64,000 nucleotides of DNA from Clostridium_AD sp050717545. GTDB lineage: Bacteria > Bacillota > Clostridia > Clostridiales > Clostridiaceae. The stretch is from NCBI RefSeq assembly GCF_050717545.1, contig NZ_JBOITN010000034.1, positions 71,955 through 135,954 on the forward strand, read 5' to 3'. The notes beneath the pieces are model-generated. The model made no database searches. It was not told the origin of the DNA and saw only the letters and a program-made list of their open reading frames with translations. The position numbers and the translations under genes were made by a program. Positions 45,363 to 53,872 of the stretch are shown here, piece after piece (the first letter of the stretch is position 1; each line of letters starts with the position of its first letter).

Positions 45363-46370
45363 ATGAGAAAAGAAGCAAGTTTAGATCAATGGAGATTGCT
45401 ATATGATGTAGCAATTAAATTAAAAAAGTTAAAACCATGGAATGATTTATGGGATGTAGATTTGACTAAAATATTACTTCCGGAATACGAGGAACCTTTT
45501 TTCTGTAGTGTTATGGGTAAGGCTGGAGATTGTATCGCTATTGGAGTTTATGAAGGATGTGATGCAATAAATGGCTTCTACCATATTATTAAAAACCAAC
45601 AAATTTCTTCACCACAATGTATCCGATATCAAAACAATTTAATGTGCTATTTTGGATACCGTGATGAATTGACAAGCAAAGAGCTAAAGATCATTAAGAA
45701 TTTAGGCTTGAAATTTAGAGGTAAAGATGAATGGATTTATTTTAGATCCTTTGAAACTGGATATGTACCGTACATTTTAGACGAACTCCAGGTAGTTCAA
45801 CTTACATATGTATTCCAGCAGCTTTACATAGCATTAAGGTATCTTATTGAAGGTAAAACAAAAGTAAACTTTGAGAATGGAAATATTTTATGTAGAAACT
45901 ATGACACTGAGTTACAATTATGGCTGACTTATGAATCTTCCGAAAATATTCCTCAAAGAATTCGTATGAATTTAGTTATAAACGACGAATTATTGCTGGC
46001 AAGATTAAGTAAACTTAAGACTACCAATAATGAAATTGAACTAGATACTTTGTATTTAAATATTATAGTTAACGATAAAGAATTCGAAAAACCTATCTTA
46101 GGTAATTTGTTAATTATTGCAGACCATAAGACTGGCCTACTTATTGATCAGACCACATTATCTCCTAAAGATGAAATTGTTCAAAATATTTTCGGTATTT
46201 TCATTAATTATTTGATGCAATATGGCAAACCAAAAACAGTTTATATCAGAGATGAATACATTGAAGATTACTTAGTGGATTTATGTGAAAAATATAGAAT
46301 TTCCCTTAAAATAAAAGGAAAGTTAAAGGCAATTGATGAGTTTGAAAAATCATATTTGAGGAGATATTAA
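45363..46370 (+). CDS. DUF6930/DUF7309-like protein of unknown function
   Basis: A 335-residue soluble protein with no signal peptide or membrane segment. The N-terminal part (ASLDQWRLLYDVAIKLKKLK, then FCSVMGKAGDCIAIGVYEG and CYFGYRDELTSKELKIIKN) and the C-terminal part (PKTVYIRDEYIEDYLVDLCE) match, from memory, proteins annotated with DUF7309 and DUF6930 domains. GAGAGG precedes the ATG. It is a single gene between remnants and a long inverted repeat. No function can be proposed. Confidence 0.6.
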   Translation: MRKEASLDQWRLLYDVAIKLKKLKPWNDLWDVDLTKILLPEYEEPFFCSVMGKAGDCIAIGVYEGCDAINGFYHIIKNQQISSPQCIRYQNNLMCYFGYRDELTSKELKIIKNLGLKFRGKDEWIYFRSFETGYVPYILDELQVVQLTYVFQQLYIALRYLIEGKTKVNFENGNILCRNYDTELQLWLTYESSENIPQRIRMNLVINDELLLARLSKLKTTNNEIELDTLYLNIIVNDKEFEKPILGNLLIIADHKTGLLIDQTTLSPKDEIVQNIFGIFINYLMQYGKPKTVYIRDEYIEDYLVDLCEKYRISLKIKGKLKAIDEFEKSYLRRY

Positions 46371-46394
46371 CATAATGTCTAAACATAGAAAACC

Positions 46395-46587
46395 TAAAAA
46401 AAGTATATATTACTATTAATGCATTCACTTCGCTAAGAACTACTAATTTTATTTTTAATTACTCTGCTAAAAAATATAAACTCGCTGTCGCTCAAACATA
46501 TATTTTTCTAAACGCAGCCTAATTAAAAATAAAATAAGAAGTTCTAAAGCTCGCTTCAATGCATTATACATAATATATACTTTTTTT
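46395..46587. repeat. long imperfect inverted repeat (about 190 nt)
   Basis: The outer ends are aaaaaaagtatatatta and its complement (near 46395 and 46587). Inside, aatgcattcacttcg pairs with cgcttcaatgcatt, taattttatttttaatta pairs with taattaaaaataaaat, and the tip is a ctcgctgtcgctc segment. One arm is about 85-90 nt. It starts about 25 nt after the DUF6930-like gene. No transposase is inside, so it is either a MITE-like element or a very large transcript hairpin. Confidence 0.75.
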
Positions 46588-46673
46588 GCGTGTAAAAATA
46601 TTTGTTAGCAACACTACTCTCAACTATAAAAAAGTTATCCACGTTTCCCGCAAACTATTTCCTATATCTAATT

Positions 46674-47603
46674 TTATTTCTTTATGTGTATATAAACATA
46701 CCTAATTATTAAAAATAATATTGATAAAACAACTGCATAAGGTAATAATACAAATACAATTACAACAAATTCTTTAGTAAAATCGATTAATGATTTAATT
46801 GATGAAGTAAATCCATTTGCAATTTTATCTCCATAGGAAACTGAACTTTCTTTTATTTTATGAACCTCTGATATCTGTATATTCAATGTGCAATAATCTA
46901 TTAAATTATCCCATTTTTTAAGACTTCCTGATAAACTTTCGATCTGATATCTAACGTCAGTTAACTCCTTCTCTAAGGCTATTATGTCTTTAAGTTCACC
47001 AGTTTTCTCTAAAAGTACTAGCAGTCTTTCCTCTTGAATATTTAATGATTTTAAATGTGCCTGCGTATCAAAGTATGTTGCTGTTACATCGTCACTTGTA
47101 ATTTTCTGATTTGTAATACTTCCTAGGCTTCCAATATCTGATATGAAACTATCAAATTTAGTCTTAGGAATTCTTAATACAAACTCACCTGTTCTACTTT
47201 CCTCATCTGTCTTTGACTTTACTGCAATGCTGCTACCTGTAACATTAGAACTTTGAACATATCCCCCAACACTAGTAGTTTTGCTTAAAATTTTCTTTAA
47301 TGCATCATCAAAGCTTATTGTTTCCATCTGTATACTTCCATTTCTTATTATCTTGCCTTGTCCGTCTAAAGAACTAGTCAAAGCATCCTTTGGTTTCTCC
47401 TCTGGCTTAGAATCACCTTTTGGCACATTACCAGTTACACCCTCAGTACCACTTCCACTTAACCCACCATTATCATTTGAAATAGCTACATTAGACTTGC
47501 TTTCACTTACTGAATTTTTCTTACTAGAACATCCCACAACAAGAACACTAACTACGGTTGTTAATATTAGAATTATAAGTATACCTTTACATTTGCTTTT
47601 CAA
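46674..47603 (-). CDS. DUF4349 domain lipoprotein
   Basis: A 309-residue lipoprotein with lipobox VVGC at about residue 23, a Ser/Gly-rich linker, then the DUF4349 region (IIRNGSIQMETISFDDALKK near 80; GGYVQSSNV; VLRIPKTKFDSFI; TYFDTQAHLKSLNIQEERLL; a coiled-coil segment), and a C-terminal membrane segment (about 275-300). The TTG at 47603 is chosen because GGGGGG lies 7 nt before it. It is probably an envelope protein of unknown role. Confidence 0.83.
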   Translation of the reverse strand: MKSKCKGILIILILTTVVSVLVVGCSSKKNSVSESKSNVAISNDNGGLSGSGTEGVTGNVPKGDSKPEEKPKDALTSSLDGQGKIIRNGSIQMETISFDDALKKILSKTTSVGGYVQSSNVTGSSIAVKSKTDEESRTGEFVLRIPKTKFDSFISDIGSLGSITNQKITSDDVTATYFDTQAHLKSLNIQEERLLVLLEKTGELKDIIALEKELTDVRYQIESLSGSLKKWDNLIDYCTLNIQISEVHKIKESSVSYGDKIANGFTSSIKSLIDFTKEFVVIVFVLLPYAVVLSILFLIIRYVYIHIKK

Positions 47604-47679
47604 TATATATCCCCCCCGAACAGTTGATGTAACCATTGATAATTAATCAGTCATAATAACTAAGGATGTCAACTTAATA

Positions 47680-47985
47680 TTACGTTTTTTCAAATAGAAT
47701 CTTTCCCTTGTCATCTATATGCTTCTTAAGATTATCATTTAATATATTTTCATATTGAAGTATATCAAAAAAATAGGGTAATGGGCTAACTTCATTTAAT
47801 ACATCATTCAACTTAAAAAGATCTTCTGTTGATATGTTTTTCCCAAAAATAGCTATATCTACGTCTGAGCCCTTTTTATAATTCCCCATAGCCCTACTTC
47901 CAAATACTATTGCCTTTTCTATAGTTCCAAATTTTGATATTGTATCTTTAATATACTCAATATCTGTATGCAATAATCCAAACAT
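47680..47985 (-). CDS. MNT-type nucleotidyltransferase
   Basis: A 101-residue minimal nucleotidyltransferase with the motif GSRAMGNYKKGSDVDIAI (active-site Asp pair) near residues 32-49 and a third acidic residue in YFFDILQYE. The ATG at 47985 starts 1 nt after the stop of the HEPN gene, with GGAGG inside that gene's end. In HEPN/MNT pairs the MNT partner AMPylates and silences the HEPN RNase; the same architecture as HI0073/HI0074. Confidence 0.85.
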   Translation of the reverse strand: MFGLLHTDIEYIKDTISKFGTIEKAIVFGSRAMGNYKKGSDVDIAIFGKNISTEDLFKLNDVLNEVSPLPYFFDILQYENILNDNLKKHIDDKGKILFEKT

Positions 47986-47986
47986 A

Positions 47987-48388
47987 CTATAATTCCTCCG
48001 ATAATTTTTCATACATCTTTTTAAGTTCTGGTAAATATATTTCCACTATTTCTTTTGCCATCTTAGAAGCTAACGCTTCATCATAAGTATGTGTAGCTAG
48101 ATTTCTATTGGCTAATGCGTCTATCCATACATGACCATTATCTATTAACCCAATTTGAAAAGCTTGCTTAATTGTCTCTCTCGGACTTTTTACAACATAA
48201 CCTTCAACCTCTAAATAATCTTTTAATACCTTCCAAGCTAATTCAAATGTCATTTCAAAAAATTGAATTATACCTGCTTTTTCTAATTCTGAAGTTATTT
48301 CTTGTTTTGAATATTTTGCCATCAGCTTGTATGATCTATCAAAATTTTCAAATCGTTGTTTCCATCTTATATTTTTTAAATTATCCAT
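47987..48388 (-). CDS. HEPN-domain protein (HI0074-type substrate-binding subunit)
   Basis: A 133-residue all-alpha protein with FEMTFELAWKVLKDYLE, SPRETIKQAFQIGLID and RNLATHTYDE, which contains the R-x4-H motif of active HEPN RNases. It is the first gene of a two-gene unit with the MNT nucleotidyltransferase, so the pair is probably a type VII-like toxin-antitoxin module. No phage or plasmid genes adjoin it. Confidence 0.85.
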   Translation of the reverse strand: MDNLKNIRWKQRFENFDRSYKLMAKYSKQEITSELEKAGIIQFFEMTFELAWKVLKDYLEVEGYVVKSPRETIKQAFQIGLIDNGHVWIDALANRNLATHTYDEALASKMAKEIVEIYLPELKKMYEKLSEEL

Positions 48389-48565
48389 AAATACACCTCT
48401 TATCTTTACAACATTATAACCTATCTATACATGTTTAATCTACAAAATATTTTAATAATTAACTATAATCATCTTATGGATTACATTACACTGTTAATCT
48501 AATATTTATAGCTTATAAAATAACAAATTAATTAAACAAAGGATCAGATTTTTAGTAAAATAAAA

Positions 48566-48595
48566 AACATCACAATTAATAAAATTGTGATGTTT
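48566..48595 (-). terminator. terminator downstream of the small Lmo0937-like gene
   Basis: Perfect 13-bp stem aaacatcacaatt / aattgtgatgttt with a 4-nt loop, followed on the minus strand by a T run. Confidence 0.78.
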
Positions 48596-48628
48596 AATTA
48601 GAATTCAAATATTAAATCGACAAATTAG

Positions 48629-48733
48629 TTAATGTCGTCCTTTTCCCGTTACTAAATCAAATACAAAGATTATTACAGCAATTACAATTAATATGTGAAT
48701 CATACCTCCACCAATCTGAAGTGCAAATCCCAT
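48629..48733 (-). CDS. very small membrane protein, Lmo0937 family
   Basis: Thirty-four residues (GGGMIHILIVIAVIIFVFD then LVTGKGRH) with one membrane segment and a basic end. The GG.IH.L.VIA.I pattern matches the C-terminal segment of Lmo0937-type small membrane proteins. The ATG at 48733 is preceded by GAGGTCG 5 nt upstream. A terminator follows. The function of the family is unknown; members are linked to envelope stress in Firmicutes. Confidence 0.6.
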   Translation of the reverse strand: MGFALQIGGGMIHILIVIAVIIFVFDLVTGKGRH

Positions 48734-48823
48734 ATATATCGACCTCGTTTAATGTTAATTTTTATGTATAAATCACTTTACTTAAACGTTATTTAAATCA
48801 ATGTTTATAGCAACTAATAATAT

Positions 48824-48889
48824 CTAAAAAATACCAAGAACTTTTAATATTATAATTACTACAACAATACCGCCAATTAATGCTAACAT
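48824..48889 (-). CDS. 21-residue hydrophobic peptide
   Basis: ATG at 48889 after AAAGGGGCGTGG encodes MLALIGGIVVVIIILKVLGI plus a final Phe: a single hydrophobic helix with one lysine. It resembles other tiny membrane peptides of clostridia and may be co-expressed with the Lmo0937-like gene 90 nt downstream. Coding is inferred from the ribosome binding site and the amphipathic-free helix only. Confidence 0.45.
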   Translation of the reverse strand: MLALIGGIVVVIIILKVLGIF

Positions 48890-49103
48890 ATAATCCACGC
48901 CCCTTTATATTTCGATTATAGTATATGTACATCTGTATAATTTCAAGTATACCATAGTAATAAAATAAAGTATATTGTAATATTTTGTTTAACGTTGTCT
49001 TATATTGAAATTTAAACGATTTTAATGTCTAAATAAAAATATCCTTTTGAGTGCCTTAATACAGGCTCTATTTTAGAGGAAATACTTCACATACTGTTTT
49101 TTA

Positions 49104-51266
49104 CTATTTTAAATTAAGCTTAGCAAATGCCTCTGCCATTGCAGAATTACCAGTTGGTTCATCTTCTTTATTCTGCTGATTCAAGAATTTACTAACATCT
49201 TTTTTACCTAAAGCACTTTTTTCCTTATCGCGGCGTTTATTAAATGCAGAAAGTTTTTCTCTGTAGCCGCAACCACAAGTGAAAATTTTATTATCCCCGT
49301 CTCCTCTTATCTCCATTTTCTTGTGACAAGTAGGGCAACGCGCATTAGAAACTTGTGATACACCTTTACGATATCCACATTCCCTATCTGGGCATACTAG
49401 CATCTTCCCTCTTTTACCATTAACTTCAAGAAGATATTTACTACACTCAGGGCATTTCATTCTTGTAGCGTTGTCATGCTTATATACTTCTCCAGAAGCT
49501 GCAACGTTTTTTACAAGTTTTACTGCATATTCCCTCATATCTTTTACAAAATTCATGGAATTAGCTTTTCCTTTACCTATAAGCTGAAGTTGTTTTTCCC
49601 ACTTAGCAGTAAGTTCTGGCGATTTTAATTCCTGTGGAACTAAACCTATTAGCTGTATTCCTTTTGAGGTTGGAAATATATCTTTGCCTCTTCTCTCCAT
49701 ATAGAAAATATTAAATAATTTTTCAATTACATCTGCCCTTGTAGCTGATGTTCCGAGGCCTGAAGTATTATCCAAAGCTTCTCTTAAACTCTCATCTTGT
49801 ATATCTTTTCCTGGATGCTCCATAGCTGTAAGCAGCGTTGCTTCATTATATCTAGCTGGTGGCTTTGTTTTCTCATTCACAGATTTAACTAAAGTAAGTT
49901 TAACTGCTTCACCTTTTTTTATTTCTGGAAGTGATTGATCTTTGTCTTCGCTCGCCTCTGAACTGCTTATTTCTTTCCAGCCCTTTAACTTAACTATTTT
50001 TCCTTTTGCAGAAAAACTTTCACCTTTAACATTTATTTTCACAGTAGTTTGCTCATACTCAAAAGCTGGGCTTAGAACTTCTAAAAATCTTTTTATAACT
50101 AAGTCATAAATACTCTTTTCTTCTTTGTTTAGTCTTGATAAATCTACATGCTCCTCAGTAGGAATTATAGCATGATGATCCGATACCTTATTATTATCCA
50201 CAAGTCTATTTGTAGTATGTATTCTACCCTTTATTATGCTTCTAGCTGCTTTCTCATATGGTCCTATAGCAATGCTCTTTAACCTATCAATTAACGTTGG
50301 TACAATATCTGTAGTAATATGCCTAGAATCTGTTCTTGGATAAGAGAGTATCTTATGCGTTTCATATAATTTCTGCATTATATTAAGAGTTTGTTTTGCT
50401 GAAAACCCAAATTTTCTATTTGCATCTCTTTGAAGCTCAGTTAAATCATACGCAAGTGGAGGCAATTCTTTTTTAGATGCTTTACTTAGCTCTACAACAG
50501 TGCCCATTTGATTATTTACCCTGTTCACTACATCTTCTGCCTTTGACTTGTCAAATGTACGTGAGTCTCCGTTTTTACTTGACCAATGAACTGTAAAATT
50601 ATTTACCTTACCATTTACCGTCCAGTAGTCTTTTCCAATGAATCTTTTTATTTCATTTTCTCTATCAACAATAAGCGCTAAGGTCGGTGTCTGTACTCTT
50701 CCTGCTGATAATTGAGCATTATATTTACAAGTTAATGCCCTAGTTACGTTTAGACCTATAAGCCAATCGGCCTCTGCTCTTGATTGCGCTGCCCAAAATA
50801 GATTTTCATAATCTCTTCCTGGTTTAAGGTTTGCAAAGCCTTCCTTTATAGCCTTTTCAGTTTGCGATGATATCCATAACCTCTTTACAGGCTTTTTAAA
50901 TCCTGCCTTTTGAATTATCCAACGTGCTACTAGTTCTCCTTCACGCCCTGCGTCTGTAGCAATAACTAGCTCATCTACATCTGATTTCTTAAGTAGTTCA
51001 CGTACAATTTTATATTGCTTTGCCGTCTCCTTAATAACCACCAGTTTTAAATCCTTTGGTAGCATAGGAAGATCTTCCATTTTCCAGCTTTTATATTTTA
51101 CATCATAGTCCTCAGGACCAGCAAGTGTTACTAAATGCCCAAGCGCCCAAGTTACAATATATTTTGATCCCATCAAATACCCATTTCCACCTTGAGTACA
51201 ATTTAATACTTTTGCTAGCTCACGCCCTACTGATGGTTTTTCTGCAAGCACCAATGTTTTTCCCAT
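49104..51266 (-). CDS. topB: DNA topoisomerase III
   Basis: A 720-residue type IA topoisomerase. The Toprim domain starts TLVLAEKPSVGRELAKVL and has ATDAGREGELVARWI near 105; the active-site tyrosine lies in ILSYPRTDSRHI near 310. LSAGRVQTPTLALIVDRE and GLGTSATRADVIEKLF are further landmarks. The C-terminus carries two zinc-binding-like motifs (CPECSKYLLE...CPDRECGY and CPTCHKKME...CGCGY). It removes negative supercoils and decatenates DNA. GAGGAAG precedes the ATG. Single gene. Confidence 0.95.
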   Translation of the reverse strand: MGKTLVLAEKPSVGRELAKVLNCTQGGNGYLMGSKYIVTWALGHLVTLAGPEDYDVKYKSWKMEDLPMLPKDLKLVVIKETAKQYKIVRELLKKSDVDELVIATDAGREGELVARWIIQKAGFKKPVKRLWISSQTEKAIKEGFANLKPGRDYENLFWAAQSRAEADWLIGLNVTRALTCKYNAQLSAGRVQTPTLALIVDRENEIKRFIGKDYWTVNGKVNNFTVHWSSKNGDSRTFDKSKAEDVVNRVNNQMGTVVELSKASKKELPPLAYDLTELQRDANRKFGFSAKQTLNIMQKLYETHKILSYPRTDSRHITTDIVPTLIDRLKSIAIGPYEKAARSIIKGRIHTTNRLVDNNKVSDHHAIIPTEEHVDLSRLNKEEKSIYDLVIKRFLEVLSPAFEYEQTTVKINVKGESFSAKGKIVKLKGWKEISSSEASEDKDQSLPEIKKGEAVKLTLVKSVNEKTKPPARYNEATLLTAMEHPGKDIQDESLREALDNTSGLGTSATRADVIEKLFNIFYMERRGKDIFPTSKGIQLIGLVPQELKSPELTAKWEKQLQLIGKGKANSMNFVKDMREYAVKLVKNVAASGEVYKHDNATRMKCPECSKYLLEVNGKRGKMLVCPDRECGYRKGVSQVSNARCPTCHKKMEIRGDGDNKIFTCGCGYREKLSAFNKRRDKEKSALGKKDVSKFLNQQNKEDEPTGNSAMAEAFAKLNLK

Positions 51267-51482
51267 ATATAAAACTTCCTCTCATATGTACTATAATTTA
51301 CTGAGTTTTACTCAGTTTTCTTACTATTGTATATGTATTTATTCTGTTATATTATTTGTATGATTTTATATCGTCACATTCTTATTATAACTACTTTATA
51401 CCTAACATTCAATTTTTGTTCGCTTAATATAATATAAATTAAAATTAATCCATTTGTAAAAAATAATAAATCAACTAATAAA

Positions 51483-51524
51483 AAAAGCCTCTAATATATA
51501 AAATATTATATATTAGAGGCTTTT
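51483..51524 (-). terminator. rho-independent terminator of the double-rhodanese gene
   Basis: Stem aaaagcctctaatatata / tatattagaggctttt 8 nt after the stop, followed on the minus strand by a T run. Confidence 0.85.
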
Positions 51525-51531
51525 ATTAATA

Positions 51532-52491
51532 TTATTTTTCTACAGCAAATCCTTTATTAGCCCATCCAGAGGGAGCATTTGCTGCTGTGCCCATACCACC
51601 ATTAAGTGATACTGCATCATATCCTAACATTTTTAGTCCAGCAACTGTTTGACCTGCTGTTTGTCCAGTATAACAATAAACTACAATTTTCTTATCTTTT
51701 GGTAATGTACTAAATTTTTCTTGCATTCCTTTTCCCCAAGCAACATTTGTTGATCCTGCAATATGTCCTTTTGCAAAATCTTCAGCACTTCTTACAGAAA
51801 GGAATACTACACCACTATCTTTTGCATCTACTAATTTTTTAGCATCAGCTTCACTTATTTTATAGTTTTTAAAAGTTGTATCTTTAACATCATCTAAGCC
51901 TTTATAATAATTTTCTATAACAGTCTTAATTTCAGGTTTTATTTCTACAGAATCCACTGTAGCAAAATCATTTACTTTAGTTTCGGTAACATCTTTTACT
52001 CCATCAACTTTAGATATTCCTAAATCCCATCCTAAGTTTACTGACCTTGCATCAAATCCTGCCATATTTAATAGTGCTACTGTTTGTCCTGCTGTTTGTC
52101 CTGAATAACAGTAGACCATTATTGTTTTTCCCTTTGGTAATTTATCAAGATTATCACTTATTGCTGTTCCCCAAGCGGCATTTACAGCACCTTTAATATG
52201 TCCTTGTGCATATACATCTGCTTGTCTTATATCTAAAATAAACATATCCTTATTTGCTTTTACATCTTCAACAAAAGTTTTTTCAGAAATTTTATAATTA
52301 TCCTCGGGCATATTTGCAAAATATCCATTAGCTGCTTCTTCAACCACATCTATTTTTGCTACGGTATCAGTAGTTTCTGTTTTAGCAGCATTGTCTGTAG
52401 TCTTTGTAGTAGTATCACTAGTTGCACAACCTGCTAATGCAGCTACAATTGTTAAAGCTAATAAACTTGTTAAAATCTTATTTTTTTTCAT
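51532..52491 (-). CDS. lipoprotein with two rhodanese domains
   Basis: A 319-residue lipoprotein with lipobox LAGC (Cys22), a Thr/Lys-rich linker, and two rhodanese domains (about 75-170 and 205-310). Both have a catalytic-loop cysteine: MVYCYSGQTAGQTVALL and VVYCYTGQTAGQTVAGL. Both open with similar NYKISE and GHI-type segments, so it arose by internal duplication. It would act outside the membrane in sulfur transfer. Rhodaneses with only one active domain are more usual. Confidence 0.87.
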   Translation of the reverse strand: MKKNKILTSLLALTIVAALAGCATSDTTTKTTDNAAKTETTDTVAKIDVVEEAANGYFANMPEDNYKISEKTFVEDVKANKDMFILDIRQADVYAQGHIKGAVNAAWGTAISDNLDKLPKGKTIMVYCYSGQTAGQTVALLNMAGFDARSVNLGWDLGISKVDGVKDVTETKVNDFATVDSVEIKPEIKTVIENYYKGLDDVKDTTFKNYKISEADAKKLVDAKDSGVVFLSVRSAEDFAKGHIAGSTNVAWGKGMQEKFSTLPKDKKIVVYCYTGQTAGQTVAGLKMLGYDAVSLNGGMGTAANAPSGWANKGFAVEK

Positions 52492-52639
52492 ATTTACGTT
52501 TTCCCCCTTAATTTTAAATCGTTATTTTATTAACAATTTCATTATACCAATAAAACGTAAGCATTAGTTTATGGAATTTGTTATACTGCATTAAAAAAAG
52601 TTATATGTATATAAACGTTATACATATATCTTATAACTA

Positions 52640-52679
52640 AAAAATAGTTAGACACTTCTTCAGTATCTAACTATTTTTA
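52640..52679 (-). terminator. rho-independent terminator of the second rhodanese gene
   Basis: Stem aaaaatagttagaca / tatctaactattttt 15 nt after the stop, with T-rich flank on the minus strand. Confidence 0.8.
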
Positions 52680-52693
52680 TATTTTAACTACTT

Positions 52694-53608
52694 TTATGAA
52701 GCATCTTGTGATTTTGTTGGTGCTGGTGCATCTTTACTAGTTTTTTGAACGGGCAATGAGCTATGAGATGACCACTCTACCCAAGCTCCATCATATAATT
52801 TAAGATTTCTATATCCGGCATTATATAATGTCAAATATGTTTGAGCTGCCCTAAATGATGTTCTACAATACAATATTACATTATTTTTAGCCTTTATGTT
52901 ATTCTCAATATATTGAATTTTTATGACTTCAACTGGTTTAATTGTTCCATTACTATAATCATTATCCAAATAATTCAAAAGCACTGATCCTGGAATTGTT
53001 CCTGCTTCATATTCTTCTTTAGTCCGAGTATCAAGTAATATGGTATTCTTATCTGGACTAGTAACTTGAGCTTCTACATCATCAATTGAAGCAATCATGT
53101 CCGCATCTTTATCTTTAGCCACATATTCTGTAGTCTTAATCTCTGGTACTTCAGTTGTGATTTCTGCACCGGCTTCTTTAAGTGCTGCAAGTCCACCACT
53201 AACTACCTTAACATTTTCATGCCCATAAACTTTTAAAGTCCACCATACTCTAGAAGCATCCACATTATTATTGGTATCATATAATAATACTGTTGTGGTA
53301 TTTGAAATTCCGAGTCCACTCATTACTTTTTCTATTTGCTCTTTTGGTGCTAACATATTAATAACTGGCACATTAGTTACAACATCACTCATATCAATTT
53401 TAACTGCACCCTTAACATGTTCTTTATCATATACCGCTTTGTCTGGTACTTGAGCAGCAACTATTACTACATCTTCTTTTTTTAATGATTCTACAGCCTT
53501 ATTTGCACTAATAATCTCATTACCCGAGTTACTAGTTCCACATCCCACTGCCAAAATTCCTAAGGATAAAAGCATAGCCACTGATAGTATTCTACATAAA
53601 AATTTCAT
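52694..53608 (-). CDS. thiosulfate sulfurtransferase-like lipoprotein (tandem rhodanese)
   Basis: A 304-residue lipoprotein with lipobox AVGC at about residue 23. The N-terminal rhodanese domain has VLLYDTNNNVDASRVWW, where Asp replaces the catalytic Cys. The C-terminal one has VILYCRTSFRAAQTYLTL with the active Cys. This inactive-active order is that of classical thiosulfate:cyanide sulfurtransferases. The ATG at 53608 follows GGGGGAG; the ATG 15 nt earlier overlaps the site. It lies just upstream of the other rhodanese gene but has its own terminator. Confidence 0.87.
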   Translation of the reverse strand: MKFLCRILSVAMLLSLGILAVGCGTSNSGNEIISANKAVESLKKEDVVIVAAQVPDKAVYDKEHVKGAVKIDMSDVVTNVPVINMLAPKEQIEKVMSGLGISNTTTVLLYDTNNNVDASRVWWTLKVYGHENVKVVSGGLAALKEAGAEITTEVPEIKTTEYVAKDKDADMIASIDDVEAQVTSPDKNTILLDTRTKEEYEAGTIPGSVLLNYLDNDYSNGTIKPVEVIKIQYIENNIKAKNNVILYCRTSFRAAQTYLTLYNAGYRNLKLYDGAWVEWSSHSSLPVQKTSKDAPAPTKSQDAS

Positions 53609-53872
53609 TGTTTTCTCCCCCATTCTTTTTTATCTATATAAATCCTGTTAATTAAAAACTAAAACCACTTGTTAAATAATATACACATCCTATTTATTAT
53701 ACTTTAAATGTTTTCAAATTTGGTATAATACTTTTTAATATTGTATTTAATTATTGGATATGCAATTAATTAATATTCTCACTTATCCATATGGTATAAT
53801 TTATAAACACTGTATATTTATCTGCTAGTCATAGCCATCTAAAAAAATATTTCTTATATTGAGGTGAATAAT

